A stretch of DNA of 36,499 nucleotides from a bacterium (GCA_040755755.1 JBFLZW010000066.1:1-36499); one strand, 5' to 3'. Numbered from the stretch's first letter, positions 1 to 8,353 are shown. Translations and numbers: made by a program. The notes: generated by a model from the sequence alone, not told the origin.

Positions 1-98
1 GGAAAATTGGCATTCACTGGTTATCTGCATTACGAAAGATTTTACATCATCCCTTCGATAATGCGGCTATCAAAATTTTAGCTACTACCTAGCAAATG

Positions 99-1319
99 CT
101 ATGCAAAATGTATTCCGTTTTGTATTGGGGTATCACAGAAGGGGCAGTGAAATATATCGGAGCAGCGGCTGCCGATAAGCTCATCCCTGTCAAAGCCGGT
201 CAGAGTGCAAAAGGCATGGTTAACCCGAAGAAACGTGCGATTATGATCTATAATGCATATTCCTTCGGCTGCACCCTCGAATATCTGATTAAGCTCGGCA
301 TAAGCGAGTCTTGATGCATCTTCAGCCCGGTAGCGCTCGATAATCTCGGTCTGGAGATGCTCATTGGTTTTGATCAATCGGTCGGTGCGCTCTTTAACCA
401 GTTCCTCAAGCTGGCAGCGATATTTTTTCAATTCCTCTTCCGCCTGCTTTCGCCCGGTGATGTCTGAGGCTATCCCGGCTACCTTTACAACCTGGCCATC
501 CTTGTCCCGGACCGGAAAAGCACGATTCTGAATCCAGCGGATAGACCCATCCGGCCGCATGATGCGGTATTCGAAGTTAGAGGAAATTCCTTTGGCATGT
601 TTCTTAACTTCGGCAAGAAATCGCTCACGATCTTCAGGGTGAATAGTTTCAATGAAGAGTTCAGGAGACTGGTAACTGCGGCCCCAGATATTTTCATACG
701 CCGGGCCGACATAGAGCATGTCTTTAATATCGGGCTTACTTATCCAGAAGACATCCTCAATGGCCTCGGTCACCAGATGAAAATTTGTCTGGTTCTCCCG
801 GAATGACTGCTCGGCGGATTTGCAGTCAGTAATGTCTTCTACTATGCCAGCGATCCTGAGCTCCTGACCTTTTCCGCTGACAGGGGCTGATCGGGCCAGA
901 ACCCACCGTATCGTCCCGTCGGGTCTGATTATCCGATACTCTTCCCTGAATGGCTTACCCTGATTCCGCTCAAGGTTTACCGCCTCCATGACGCGCTCTC
1001 TATCCTCCGGATGAACGCTCTCCAGAAAGGAATCCGGATCTTCATATAAGCTCTGGCAGCTTCGTCCGGTAAGCTCCTCATAGGCGGGGCTGATGTAAAT
1101 CAACCTGCTTTGGCTTCTGAGCCAGACAATCAAATGGATATTTTCAGCTAATTCCCTGAAAAACTGATCATACTCCTCGATAGCCCTTTCCTTCTGTATC
1201 CCCGCCTTATGGCCGGCATGTATCTCCCCTTCAAGCTCGGCAATTCGCTGGCGCAGGGTGCTCAACTCCTCGATCAATTGCTCTTTCGTTTTGTCTCGAT
1301 CTCTCATACTCTCCGACAC
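99..1319 (-). CDS. Multi-PAS sensor protein, probably truncated at the C-terminus
   Basis: Predicted cytoplasmic signal sensor of about 406 residues. A short N-terminal coiled coil (TKEQLIEELSTLRQRIAELE) is followed by two complete PAS/PAC units at roughly residues 50-165 and 175-290. Each ends in a PAC-type stretch (EYRIIRPDGTIRWV, EYRIMRPDGSIRWI). A second coiled coil leads into a third PAS near 340. The third PAS breaks off after a cysteine-rich CPFCDTP motif, and the last residues look like read-through into unrelated sequence. No histidine kinase, GGDEF or other output domain follows, and none is visible in bases 1-98. The start is GTG at 1319; an ATG at 1307 preceded by GGAGAG is equally possible. 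It is either a relic of a larger hybrid kinase or a stand-alone ligand sensor. Domain assignment is firm; truncation is inferred. Confidence 0.75.
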   Translation of the reverse strand: MSESMRDRDKTKEQLIEELSTLRQRIAELEGEIHAGHKAGIQKERAIEEYDQFFRELAENIHLIVWLRSQSRLIYISPAYEELTGRSCQSLYEDPDSFLESVHPEDRERVMEAVNLERNQGKPFREEYRIIRPDGTIRWVLARSAPVSGKGQELRIAGIVEDITDCKSAEQSFRENQTNFHLVTEAIEDVFWISKPDIKDMLYVGPAYENIWGRSYQSPELFIETIHPEDRERFLAEVKKHAKGISSNFEYRIMRPDGSIRWIQNRAFPVRDKDGQVVKVAGIASDITGRKQAEEELKKYRCQLEELVKERTDRLIKTNEHLQTEIIERYRAEDASRLAYAELNQIFEGAAEGICIIDHNRTFLRVNHAFCTLTGFDRDELIGSRCSDIFHCPFCDTPIQNGIHFA

Positions 1320-1330
1320 TCTCAGCTTTC

Positions 1331-1466
1331 AGTAACTACTTACTTAGGCACAAAGGGGCAAAGGCACAGAGGCACAAAGTTACCTTTGCCCATTTGTTGC
1401 TTCATTGCTCAGCATTCATTACTATCTTCTTTGCCCTTTTGTGTCTTTGTGCCTGTGTAGTTACTA
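1331..1466. repeat. Inverted pair of the GGCACAAAGG intergenic repeat
   Basis: The left arm (1331-1380) reads AGTAACTACTTACTTAGGCA and continues with several GGCACAAAG/GGCACAGAG units. The right arm (1429-1466) carries the reverse complement, ending in GTAGTTACT. The same core, GTAACTACTCAGGCACAAAGG, recurs at 26186-26208 (+) and in reverse at 10849-10867, with a looser version at 17215-17242. It lies just upstream of the PAS gene start. Confidence 0.7.
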
Positions 1467-1620
1467 AAATTATACAATCCAGCCATAAAATTTTAAAGGC
1501 TTAAATGTTTCTCTTAAACCTTTTTCATTAATAATATCTTTTTTCGGCAGGCTATTTTTCCTGTAGACCTTTATCTCCTTTCAGGATAAACTTCGAATGA
1601 AGCAGGTTATGAGAGGCCAG

Positions 1621-1653
1621 AGTGGCCAGTGATCAGTGATCAGTGATTAGTGG
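1621..1653 (+). repeat. AGTGGCCAGTGATCAG short tandem repeat
   Basis: AGTGGCCAGTGATCAGTGAT continues with further GATCAGTG units, a 7-8 bp tandem pattern in the intergenic region before the glycosyltransferase. A second copy, in the opposite orientation, lies at 28763-28805. Confidence 0.6.
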
Positions 1654-1720
1654 AGATCGGACAAGGGTCAATGATTACCCTGCCGTTACCACTCAGGGAG
1701 GCGCAGAGGCACAGGGAAAG

Positions 1721-2794
1721 ATGAAAAATATATGCTTCTTTAACAGTAACAAAGTATGGGGCGGCGGTGAAAAATGGCATCATGACGCCTCCCTCTTTTT
1801 TCAAAACAGAGGATACCGCGTTCTCGTAATTACAAATTATCACAGTGAATTATTCGCCAACCTCAGTAACCAAAAAGAGATACAACTGAAACGGCTGAGA
1901 ATTAGCCGATTGAGTTTTCTGAATATCCTGAAAATCATCAGTATTGCTAACATACTGAAAGAAAACAAAATCGATACAATAATTCTTAACCTGCCTTCTG
2001 ATGTAAAGGTAGCAGGGATTGCCGCCAGAATTGCAGGGGTAAAAAAAATAATCTACCGGCGGGGGCTGGCAGTGCCGGTAAAAAATTCACCGCTCAACAG
2101 GTTCCTGTTTCAGCAGGTCATTTCCGGTATTATTGCCAATTCAGAAGAAATCAAAAGGACAATTTTGTTCAATAACCCTCATCTCATTGATAGCAGCAAG
2201 ATACAGGTTATCTATAATGGCGTTGACCTTCACGATTGCCCGATTCAGCCGCCGGTTGGAAAAAAGAATGAACCTGTTATACTGGGAAATGCGGGGAGAT
2301 TGGTTGAACAAAAAGGCCAAAGGTATTTAATTGAGGTTGCTCAAATCCTCCAGAACAAGGGAGTAAGGTTTAAGCTTCTGATAGCCGGTAAAGGAAAATT
2401 AGAACAAGAGCTTAAAGATTACGCAGAAGAGTTGGGCGTTAAAGACAATATCGATTTTTTAGGCTTTGTCCAGAACACGGCGAGTTTTATGAACAGTATT
2501 GATATTTTTTTATTGTCTTCTCTCCACGAAGGTTCTTCAAACGTTGTAATTGAAGCCATGGCCTATCAAAAACCAGTCATAGCCTTTAACCTGAGCAGTA
2601 ACCCTGAGATGATCATTCACAATGAAACCGGATACCTGGTCGATTTTCCCGATGTTGCTGATTTTGCTCAAAAAACCATCAGTTTAATAGAAGATTGCAT
2701 GCTGCGGGAGCGTTTCGGAAAGCAGGGTCGAAAGGTTGTTGAAGAAAATTTTAACAAGGAAAAAAATCTGGAAAAATTAATCAGGTTTATCTGA
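1721..2794 (+). CDS. GT4-family glycosyltransferase
   Basis: Predicted cytoplasmic, retaining GT-B glycosyltransferase of about 357 residues that would transfer a sugar from a nucleotide donor during cell-surface polysaccharide or glycan synthesis. The N-terminal acceptor lobe begins MKNICFFNSNKVWGGGE, the glycine-rich loop typical of GT4. The C-terminal lobe has GNAGRLVEQKGQRYLIE and the donor-binding E-x7-E motif in HEGSSNVVIEAMA, followed by KPVIA and ETGYLV. The ATG at 1721 is chosen because the family similarity begins exactly there; the reading frame stays open upstream to 1643, but that part is repeat-like sequence. No other glycan genes adjoin, so the acceptor cannot be inferred. Confidence 0.85.
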   Translation: MKNICFFNSNKVWGGGEKWHHDASLFFQNRGYRVLVITNYHSELFANLSNQKEIQLKRLRISRLSFLNILKIISIANILKENKIDTIILNLPSDVKVAGIAARIAGVKKIIYRRGLAVPVKNSPLNRFLFQQVISGIIANSEEIKRTILFNNPHLIDSSKIQVIYNGVDLHDCPIQPPVGKKNEPVILGNAGRLVEQKGQRYLIEVAQILQNKGVRFKLLIAGKGKLEQELKDYAEELGVKDNIDFLGFVQNTASFMNSIDIFLLSSLHEGSSNVVIEAMAYQKPVIAFNLSSNPEMIIHNETGYLVDFPDVADFAQKTISLIEDCMLRERFGKQGRKVVEENFNKEKNLEKLIRFI

Positions 2795-2960
2795 GATTAT
2801 TTCTCCACCCGGGAAAAACAGGCAATGAACTTGCAACTCCTAACCGGAAGGAAAAAGTAATCATCTCACGGAAATGGCGTATCTATAAATTTAATGCAGA
2901 TGCATAGGGTGCTGGTAATGGGATTTACGCCTCGTGATTCAAAACAGTGGAGGTTTTACC

Positions 2961-4085
2961 ATGTCGTTATCGAAAGATAGTTGTTGGCTCGGCTTCTTTA
3001 TCATTATTTTTACCCTACCAGTCATTTTTCCTATGACATCCAGTGCGCAGTTCCCGCTTGGTTTGCCATTACTTGGCGGTTTGCCATTACCCGGCGGTTC
3101 ACCGTTACTTGCTGGAGGAGGCGGTATCTCTCCTGCCCTTCTTGGAGGAGCGTACTCCCCTTATGGGCTGTCCGGAATAAATCCTGGCCTGGGCCAGTTT
3201 ATTCCTGCTGGCAGATTTGGCATACCATACCAGTATCAGCCTGCTAATGGATATCCAACTCAGAATCAGTATACTCAAAATCCTTATGGCCAGTATCCCT
3301 ATAGTCAGACCCCCTATGGCCAGTATCCATACACGCAAAATCCATATGGACAAAATCCTTATGGGCAGTATCCATATGGGCAGTATCCATATGGGCAATA
3401 CCCTTACACTCAGAACCCATATGGACAGAATCCTTACGCACAATACCCGTATAGTCAGACCCCCTATGGCCAGTATCCTTATGGGCAGAATCCTTACGCT
3501 CCGAATCCTTATGCCCAATACCCCTATAGTCAATATCCTTCTGGCCAGTATCCCTATAGTCAGTATCAGTATGCTCAAAATCCTTACGGCCAATATCCCT
3601 ATAGTCAGAATCCCTATAGCCAATATCCCTATAGTCAATATCCCTATAGTCAATATCCCTATAGCCAGAATCCCTATAGTCAATATCCCTATAGCCAATA
3701 TCCCTATAGTCAATATCCCTATAGTCAGAATCCTTATAGCCAATACCCAACCATCCAGCAATTACAGACCGCGGATAAGTCCCTTACGATTAATGATGAT
3801 GGCGATGAAGTAACCATTGGAGAGAATGATACGCTGAGCATTGTCCTGGGTGTCGACACTGCCTCTGCTTATCAATGGGCTCTGGATACGTCTGAACTAG
3901 ATGACAATATTGTTGAAAAGGTAAGCAACCAATATTATATTAACAACACGACCGCTGGGGTTGGAATCGTGCAGCAGTGGATGTTCAAGGCCACAGGAAC
4001 CGGCACGACTACTATCAAACTGGAATACGTAAACTCTTCCGGAACTGTCAACACTGCTTTTGAAGTTACGGTAATAGTTGAGTAG
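2961..4085 (+). CDS. Secreted P/Y/Q pentapeptide-repeat protein with chagasin-like C-terminal domain
   Basis: Predicted exported protein of 374 residues. The ATG at 2961 is favoured by GTGGAGGT eight bases upstream; a GTG at 2934 is possible. Residues 1-30 form a Sec signal peptide (FFIIIFTLPVIF ... SSAQ). A Gly/Leu/Pro-rich stretch follows, then 31 consecutive five-residue units of the form (N/Y/T)PY(G/S/T/A)Q. The last 100 or so residues are a beta domain resembling the I42 chagasin family of cysteine-protease inhibitors. DTASAYQWAL corresponds to the NPTTGYxW loop and GVGIVQQWMFKATGTG to the GxGGxxxWxFxA loop with the following strand. The third inhibitory loop (RPW) is not recognisable (NSSG instead). 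The repeat part resembles aggregation-prone or adhesive proteins. Function is unknown; the domain match is by eye from memory of the family. Confidence 0.75.
   Translation: MSLSKDSCWLGFFIIIFTLPVIFPMTSSAQFPLGLPLLGGLPLPGGSPLLAGGGGISPALLGGAYSPYGLSGINPGLGQFIPAGRFGIPYQYQPANGYPTQNQYTQNPYGQYPYSQTPYGQYPYTQNPYGQNPYGQYPYGQYPYGQYPYTQNPYGQNPYAQYPYSQTPYGQYPYGQNPYAPNPYAQYPYSQYPSGQYPYSQYQYAQNPYGQYPYSQNPYSQYPYSQYPYSQYPYSQNPYSQYPYSQYPYSQYPYSQNPYSQYPTIQQLQTADKSLTINDDGDEVTIGENDTLSIVLGVDTASAYQWALDTSELDDNIVEKVSNQYYINNTTAGVGIVQQWMFKATGTGTTTIKLEYVNSSGTVNTAFEVTVIVE
3279..3743 (+). repeat. 15-bp tandem repeat, 31 units
   Basis: 465 bases made of exactly 31 in-frame 15-mers such as TATCCCTATAGTCAA, coding for xPYxQ pentapeptides. 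The last third shows a 60-bp higher-order unit (one NPYSQ followed by three YPYSQ). Near-identical neighbouring units there point to recent slippage or unequal exchange. The repeat also keeps several other frames open on both strands, and these are not genes. Confidence 0.95.
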
Positions 4086-4126
4086 TAAAAGATATCTCAC
4101 CGTAATCTTTCAGACATCTCTTCACC

Positions 4127-4157
4127 TCACCCTCTCCCCCCTTCGGGGAGAGGGTGA
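4127..4157. terminator. Strong hairpin downstream of the pentapeptide-repeat gene
   Basis: Perfect 13-bp inverted repeat TCACCCTCTCCCC / GGGGAGAGGGTGA with a five-base loop, 42 bases after the stop at 4085. No T-run follows on either strand, so it is not a canonical intrinsic terminator. It could act as a 3-prime mRNA stabiliser or be a dispersed palindromic element. Confidence 0.45.
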
Positions 4158-4210
4158 AGAGTGAGGAGGAGGAAAAGCGAACGGATACTGACTCGCGATA
4201 TCACCTGCCG

Positions 4211-4271
4211 GTTCCCCTGATTGACATGGCCTCTTCCGGGAAACCGTCAAGCATGCTCTGATCAGGGGAAC
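4211..4271. terminator. Long-loop hairpin just past the 3-prime end of the 4289-5638 gene
   Basis: Perfect 11-bp arms GTTCCCCTGAT and ATCAGGGGAAC enclose 39 bases that contain a smaller TTGAC/GTCAA pair. On the minus strand it starts 18 bases after the stop of the secreted repeat protein. No U-tract is seen, so termination is only suggested by position. Confidence 0.35.
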
Positions 4272-4288
4272 TTGAACGGGGTATCTTT

Positions 4289-5638
4289 TCAGGGAACCAT
4301 TTTCCAGATTTCACAGCCCACATCCTTACCGGCAATAGTTGCCTTATCGTCCCGGTCATATTTGGGCACCGGGACACTGATAACCGTGGCCGTGCCTGCA
4401 AACAAAGTATCATTGAGAATGCCAAAACAGCGGATGCCATAGTTTTTCGGCATTTCTATATCGGCCAGGGTAAGGGTCTCTCCATCAAAGCCATTGTGGA
4501 CAAGGTTATAGAATGAACCTGGATCGCCGGAGTCGGAAACCCAGATTTGAGCGCCGGTCACGCCTGGATCTTCAACCGATCCTTCATTCAAGGTGCCGAC
4601 GTACAATTTATCCCTGAAGGAAATCAAGCGCCAGATATAATAGTTATATTTTTCCCCCAGGTCCTGAAAAGCCAAAACCTTTGTCCACTGAGTCCCATTA
4701 TGGGTCCGCCAGATAGAAGTGTTTCCGTCGCTGTTTTGTGTCCCCAGATACAATTGATCTTTATAAACAGCCGAGGCAGTGACAATATCGTTATTCAAAC
4801 CGCCGGAATCACGAAGGCAAAACCCCATGCCGTTCCCATAGCGGTCCTCTTTGCCCACCACTTTCTCCCAACTGACGCCGTCACCGCTCCGCCATATTTC
4901 AAAAGCACCGGGAGCCTGGGGGAGCTTTAAATCCTTGGTGGGCTCGCTCTTCAGCGCACCGCTTACCACAGTGGGTTTTAAGTCTTTGGTCCAGGTAATG
5001 GCATAGAGTTTATCTTTAAAAACGGTCATCTCTCCAACCAGGATGTTATTAACGACCCAGGCATTGGTATTGGGATCAAAGACCTTGGTCGATTCAAAGT
5101 CCGGATTGGTTTTGGCCACTTCCCAATTCAGGCCGGATTTACTCCGCAATAATTTGGCCCCGTTATTACCTGCTCCCCCATAAAGATATTTTCCAAAACG
5201 GACCATGCAGCGAATGCTGGTATTTTTTACATTTCCTATGCCTCTTTTTCCAACTATGATCCATTCTTTCCCGTCGGATGTTCGCAAAATCTCGGCCCCG
5301 CTGAGATTTGAGGCGCAGGCATACAGATATTGATTACTATCAGCATATAAATAGCGTATACCTGAATTGGATCGGACAGGGCCGGGTTTGGAATTGTAAA
5401 CCCGCTCCCAGGTTCCCGGCTCTCCACTGCCGCTCCTCCAGATTTCCGCTCCCTTCAGCAGGTTCAGTGTTCCGACATAGAGCTTTCCCTGAAACGTGGT
5501 CATGCTCCAGGCGTAGTCATTGGCTGGATCACCAAAGCCCTTGCTGACAACTTTCTCCCAGTATTCTGCGCCACAGACATGGCAGAGAGAAAGAACAAAC
5601 AGGGTGACTATTATGAGTGATCGAAAGGCCTTCTTCAT
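4289..5638 (-). CDS. Secreted beta-propeller-like repeat protein
   Basis: Predicted exported protein of 449 residues. The signal peptide is MKKAFRSLIIVTLFVLSLC followed by HVCGA; an excellent AAAGGAGGAG Shine-Dalgarno sits directly upstream of the ATG at 5638. The mature part is built of repeats with the pattern F..KLYVGT(L/Q)N...GAEIWRSG, for example near residues 50-70, 105-125, 150-170, 290-310 and 345-370. This is the look of a sialidase/Kelch-type beta-propeller with one aromatic-rich blade every 50-60 residues. No sialidase Asp-boxes or catalytic residues were recognised. It is transcribed away from the next gene, also a secreted repeat protein, across a 295-base AT-rich divergent intergenic region. 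Extracellular binding or structural role is inferred; substrate unknown. Confidence 0.7.
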   Translation of the reverse strand: MKKAFRSLIIVTLFVLSLCHVCGAEYWEKVVSKGFGDPANDYAWSMTTFQGKLYVGTLNLLKGAEIWRSGSGEPGTWERVYNSKPGPVRSNSGIRYLYADSNQYLYACASNLSGAEILRTSDGKEWIIVGKRGIGNVKNTSIRCMVRFGKYLYGGAGNNGAKLLRSKSGLNWEVAKTNPDFESTKVFDPNTNAWVVNNILVGEMTVFKDKLYAITWTKDLKPTVVSGALKSEPTKDLKLPQAPGAFEIWRSGDGVSWEKVVGKEDRYGNGMGFCLRDSGGLNNDIVTASAVYKDQLYLGTQNSDGNTSIWRTHNGTQWTKVLAFQDLGEKYNYYIWRLISFRDKLYVGTLNEGSVEDPGVTGAQIWVSDSGDPGSFYNLVHNGFDGETLTLADIEMPKNYGIRCFGILNDTLFAGTATVISVPVPKYDRDDKATIAGKDVGCEIWKMVP

Positions 5639-5933
5639 CTGCTCCTCCTTTGAATTATGGGTGAATCATTAATGGAGAAATCGGGACATTTTTAATCTCT
5701 TTTCGTACATTAGCTAAGTTAATCTTTATTGCTGATGATTTATTTTTTCGATTTAGTTTTACGTTATTGAAATGGGTGGGAGTTTATGAGCGATTGGAGT
5801 AATTTTGCTCAATCTGCTATATTATTATAGTGAAGTTCCTTTCAGCCAACTGGGAGCGACGAACTCTTGTTCTGGTAACTGCTTTGGAATCTGGATCAAA
5901 GGAAGGGGGGAGAGATAGGGATGAGGTACAGCT

Positions 5934-7202
5934 ATGTTTCTTCAGCGTTTGGGCAGCGCCCTGGTCATTGCCGCTTTTCTTCTTCTTTTCCTTCTCCCCT
6001 CGTTCTGCCGGGCGGATTGGAATGTCTATACCATACAGCCGTTGAATCATTTCATTTCCTGGTATTCGGTCCGCTCGCTTGCTCTGGATGATCAGGGATG
6101 TGCACACCTGGCCTATGGCTCGGACAGCCTGTACTATGCTCACTCACTCACCGGGGAAGGATACCCTGCCTGGCTGGTGGAAAACCTGAGTACCGCTGCC
6201 GGAGTCGATGGCGATGAAGTCAGTGACGGTAAGGCTTCCGGGTTTGCCGCTCTTGCCCTTGATGCGGCAGATAATCCTCACCTGTGCTACTACGCCCATG
6301 GCTGTCTGATTTACACCCGGAGAAAAGGGATAGCCTGGATTACAAAAACCATCGATGATTCGCACCATGTCGGCACCTCCATCTCGATCGTTCTGGGTCC
6401 GGAAGGTTCTGCTCACATCAGCTTTTACGACTGCCAGCAAAAGTGCTTGAAATATGTATTCATTCGCGAAAGTAAAGCAGGCAGTGGACCCGAACCGGGC
6501 AGCGCAGGCGAACCGGATCCTGAGATTATTCCAGAGATAATCGATGATTCCGCGGATGTTGGCATGGTCAATTCATTAAGTCTGGATTCGGCGGGTAACG
6601 TTCATCTAGCCTATTACGACTGGTCTCACCGCGATCTGAAATACGCCTGCAAGAGGGGGAGCAGGTGGGAAATACAGGTCGTGGACAGCTTTGGAGACGT
6701 CGGAGACTGGCCTGCCCTGGCCGTGGATCAGGATGGGCATCCTCACCTCAGTTACTGTGACTGGACCAACCGCAACCTGAAATACGCCCGGCACACCGGT
6801 GAAGGCTGGAACCTTGAGACCGTGGATGCTTCAGACGATGATACCGGCAGATGTACGGCGATTGCCCTGGACCGGGAGGGAAGGCCTCAAATAAGCTATT
6901 TCAACTTGTCCAGGCACAGGCTCATGTATGCCGCCCATGACGGACGGACCTGGCAAACCCGGGTGGTGAGTGAGGATGAGGATATCGAAGGTTCAACTGC
7001 TCTGGCTATAGATTCTTCTGGACAATCGCACATCATTTATTATAATTACACAACCGGATCATTAAAATACGCACTATTCCGGAAAGATAGCCGATTATCT
7101 CAATCGTCGGAATCATCCGACTGGCCCATTGCAGGGGGGAAAAACGCCCCCGCTGCTGTAGATGTCGGATGTTTTCTCTCGGTTATCAAAACCTTATGGT
7201 AA
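5934..7202 (+). CDS. Secreted repeat protein, probable beta-propeller
   Basis: 422-residue exported protein. The signal peptide is a long hydrophobic run (ALVIAAFLLLFLLPSFC) ending RADWN. The rest is a chain of about eight repeats of the pattern SLALD..G.PHL.YYD...LKYA....W....VDD, spaced about 50 residues apart (SLSLDSAGNVHLAYYD, ALAVDQDGHPHLSYCD, ALAIDSSGQSHIIYYN). Such ~50-residue beta repeats normally close into a propeller. GAGG lies nine bases before the ATG at 5934. The C-terminus runs past the last repeat into a low-complexity tail. It is divergent from the other secreted propeller-like gene and only 95 bases before the secreted MEMO-like gene on the same strand. No enzymatic motif is seen. 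Confidence 0.7.
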   Translation: MFLQRLGSALVIAAFLLLFLLPSFCRADWNVYTIQPLNHFISWYSVRSLALDDQGCAHLAYGSDSLYYAHSLTGEGYPAWLVENLSTAAGVDGDEVSDGKASGFAALALDAADNPHLCYYAHGCLIYTRRKGIAWITKTIDDSHHVGTSISIVLGPEGSAHISFYDCQQKCLKYVFIRESKAGSGPEPGSAGEPDPEIIPEIIDDSADVGMVNSLSLDSAGNVHLAYYDWSHRDLKYACKRGSRWEIQVVDSFGDVGDWPALAVDQDGHPHLSYCDWTNRNLKYARHTGEGWNLETVDASDDDTGRCTAIALDREGRPQISYFNLSRHRLMYAAHDGRTWQTRVVSEDEDIEGSTALAIDSSGQSHIIYYNYTTGSLKYALFRKDSRLSQSSESSDWPIAGGKNAPAAVDVGCFLSVIKTLW

Positions 7203-7297
7203 CTATGGCGGATCGCAGGATTACAGAAATCAGGGGGTAACTGGTGGAGCCATTATCGGGTGGCTTGCAGAAAGTTACGCTCAGGGAGGGGAGCAAC

Positions 7298-8353
7298 ATG
7301 ATGCGCCGATGGCTGGTTATGGTTTCCAGGGCAGGATCTTTGCTCCTGCTCATGGCAGGTTTCACCCGCATAGCGATAGCGGCCAACAAGACCGTGGTTC
7401 CGGCTGCCGGAGCTCCGGCTGCGCACAAGCCCGCTGTGGCTGCCCCGGCTGCTGCTGCTTCATCTGCATCTGCGGCATCTGCGGCTAACCGGACTGCGGC
7501 TGGGCATACTGCGGCTGGCCCGGCAAGTGCCAGCCGTACTCCAGCGGCTGACAACACTGCAGATGTCCGGCATCCTGGCCCGCCAGGGGCTGGCTCAGGA
7601 ACCGGCCGATACTATCCTCCTGATCCGGTCACACTTCGGCTCATCGTGCAGCGACTCTTATCCGCTGCTTCGGGAAAGAAGACCCAGGGCAGGATTTTCG
7701 GGCTGATATCTCCCCATCACGGATACCTTTCCTCCGGCATTGTGGCCGCGGCAGGCTATAAGCAACTGACTTCGCCAATCAAGACGGTGTTTCTTCTCGC
7801 TCCAGGGCATCAGGGTAATTTCTCCGGGGCCTTTATCCCTGCCATGAAGTCATTCCGGACACCCCTGGGAGAAATCCCGGTATCAGCACTGGCCGCCAGG
7901 CTCAGCCAACAGCAGGGATTTATCGCTCCACCAAAGGGCTGGTCCGGTGATCGTTCCATTGACATTCAGCTTCCATTCCTGCAGCAGGTGGTAAAAAGTT
8001 TCGAGCTTGTTCCCATCCTTGTCGGCAAAGCTGATCCCGCAGCTCTGGCCAGGCAGATTCTCCCCTGTCTGACCGAAGAGAGCCTGATTATCGCCAGCTC
8101 CGATCTATCCGAGCGCTATCCTTCCGAGAAAGCCACACCCCTGGATCAGAAAGCCATTAAAGCCATCACCTCGTTCGATTTCAAGACACTGGCTTCCTCG
8201 GAGGCCTGCGGCAAGGTTTCGATTGCAGTTCTCATGGAGATAGCCAGGCAGAAAAAATGGTCTGCGCAGCTCATAGATTATGCAAATTCGGGCACTACAA
8301 CCAGAGCACGAAAGCAGGTGGCAGGATTTGCCAGCATCGCCTTTGTTCGATGA
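7298..8353 (+). CDS. Exported MEMO/AmmeMemoRadiSam-B family protein
   Basis: The ATG at 7298 is chosen for the GGGAGGGG seven bases upstream. A signal peptide (SRAGSLLLLMAGFTRIAIA) is followed by about 80 residues of Ala/Pro/Thr-rich linker, then a MEMO domain to the end. Family landmarks are SPHHGYLSSG, LLAPGHQGNF, DIQLPFLQ, ASSDLSERY, EACGK and a C-terminal YANSG ... VAGFASIAF. The three residues known in human MEMO1 as metal ligands (two His and one Cys) appear in place as PHHGY, APGHQ and EACGK. MEMO proteins belong to the LigB-type non-haem dioxygenase fold. Most bacterial members are read as cytoplasmic and sit beside AMMECR1 and a radical SAM gene; neither partner is here, and the export signal plus linker is unusual. 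The SPASM gene at 9689 is a different radical SAM type. Confidence 0.8.
   Translation: MMRRWLVMVSRAGSLLLLMAGFTRIAIAANKTVVPAAGAPAAHKPAVAAPAAAASSASAASAANRTAAGHTAAGPASASRTPAADNTADVRHPGPPGAGSGTGRYYPPDPVTLRLIVQRLLSAASGKKTQGRIFGLISPHHGYLSSGIVAAAGYKQLTSPIKTVFLLAPGHQGNFSGAFIPAMKSFRTPLGEIPVSALAARLSQQQGFIAPPKGWSGDRSIDIQLPFLQQVVKSFELVPILVGKADPAALARQILPCLTEESLIIASSDLSERYPSEKATPLDQKAIKAITSFDFKTLASSEACGKVSIAVLMEIARQKKWSAQLIDYANSGTTTRARKQVAGFASIAFVR

Noticed and set aside
3105-3813. Long open frames on both strands across the 15-bp repeat array
   Set aside because: They result from repetition of a stop-free 15-mer in every frame; their products are simple ILTIGIL or YRDIGYRD repeats without start signals.
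4201-4440. Frames overlapping the end of the secreted propeller gene
   Set aside because: They overlap the real gene in other frames and include the hairpin; no motif or start site.
7162-7488. Gly/Cys-rich frame (CGCPGCCCFICICG) overlapping the MEMO gene leader
   Set aside because: It is another frame of the Ala/Pro/GC-rich linker of the MEMO-like gene, whose own signal peptide and ribosome site are clear.
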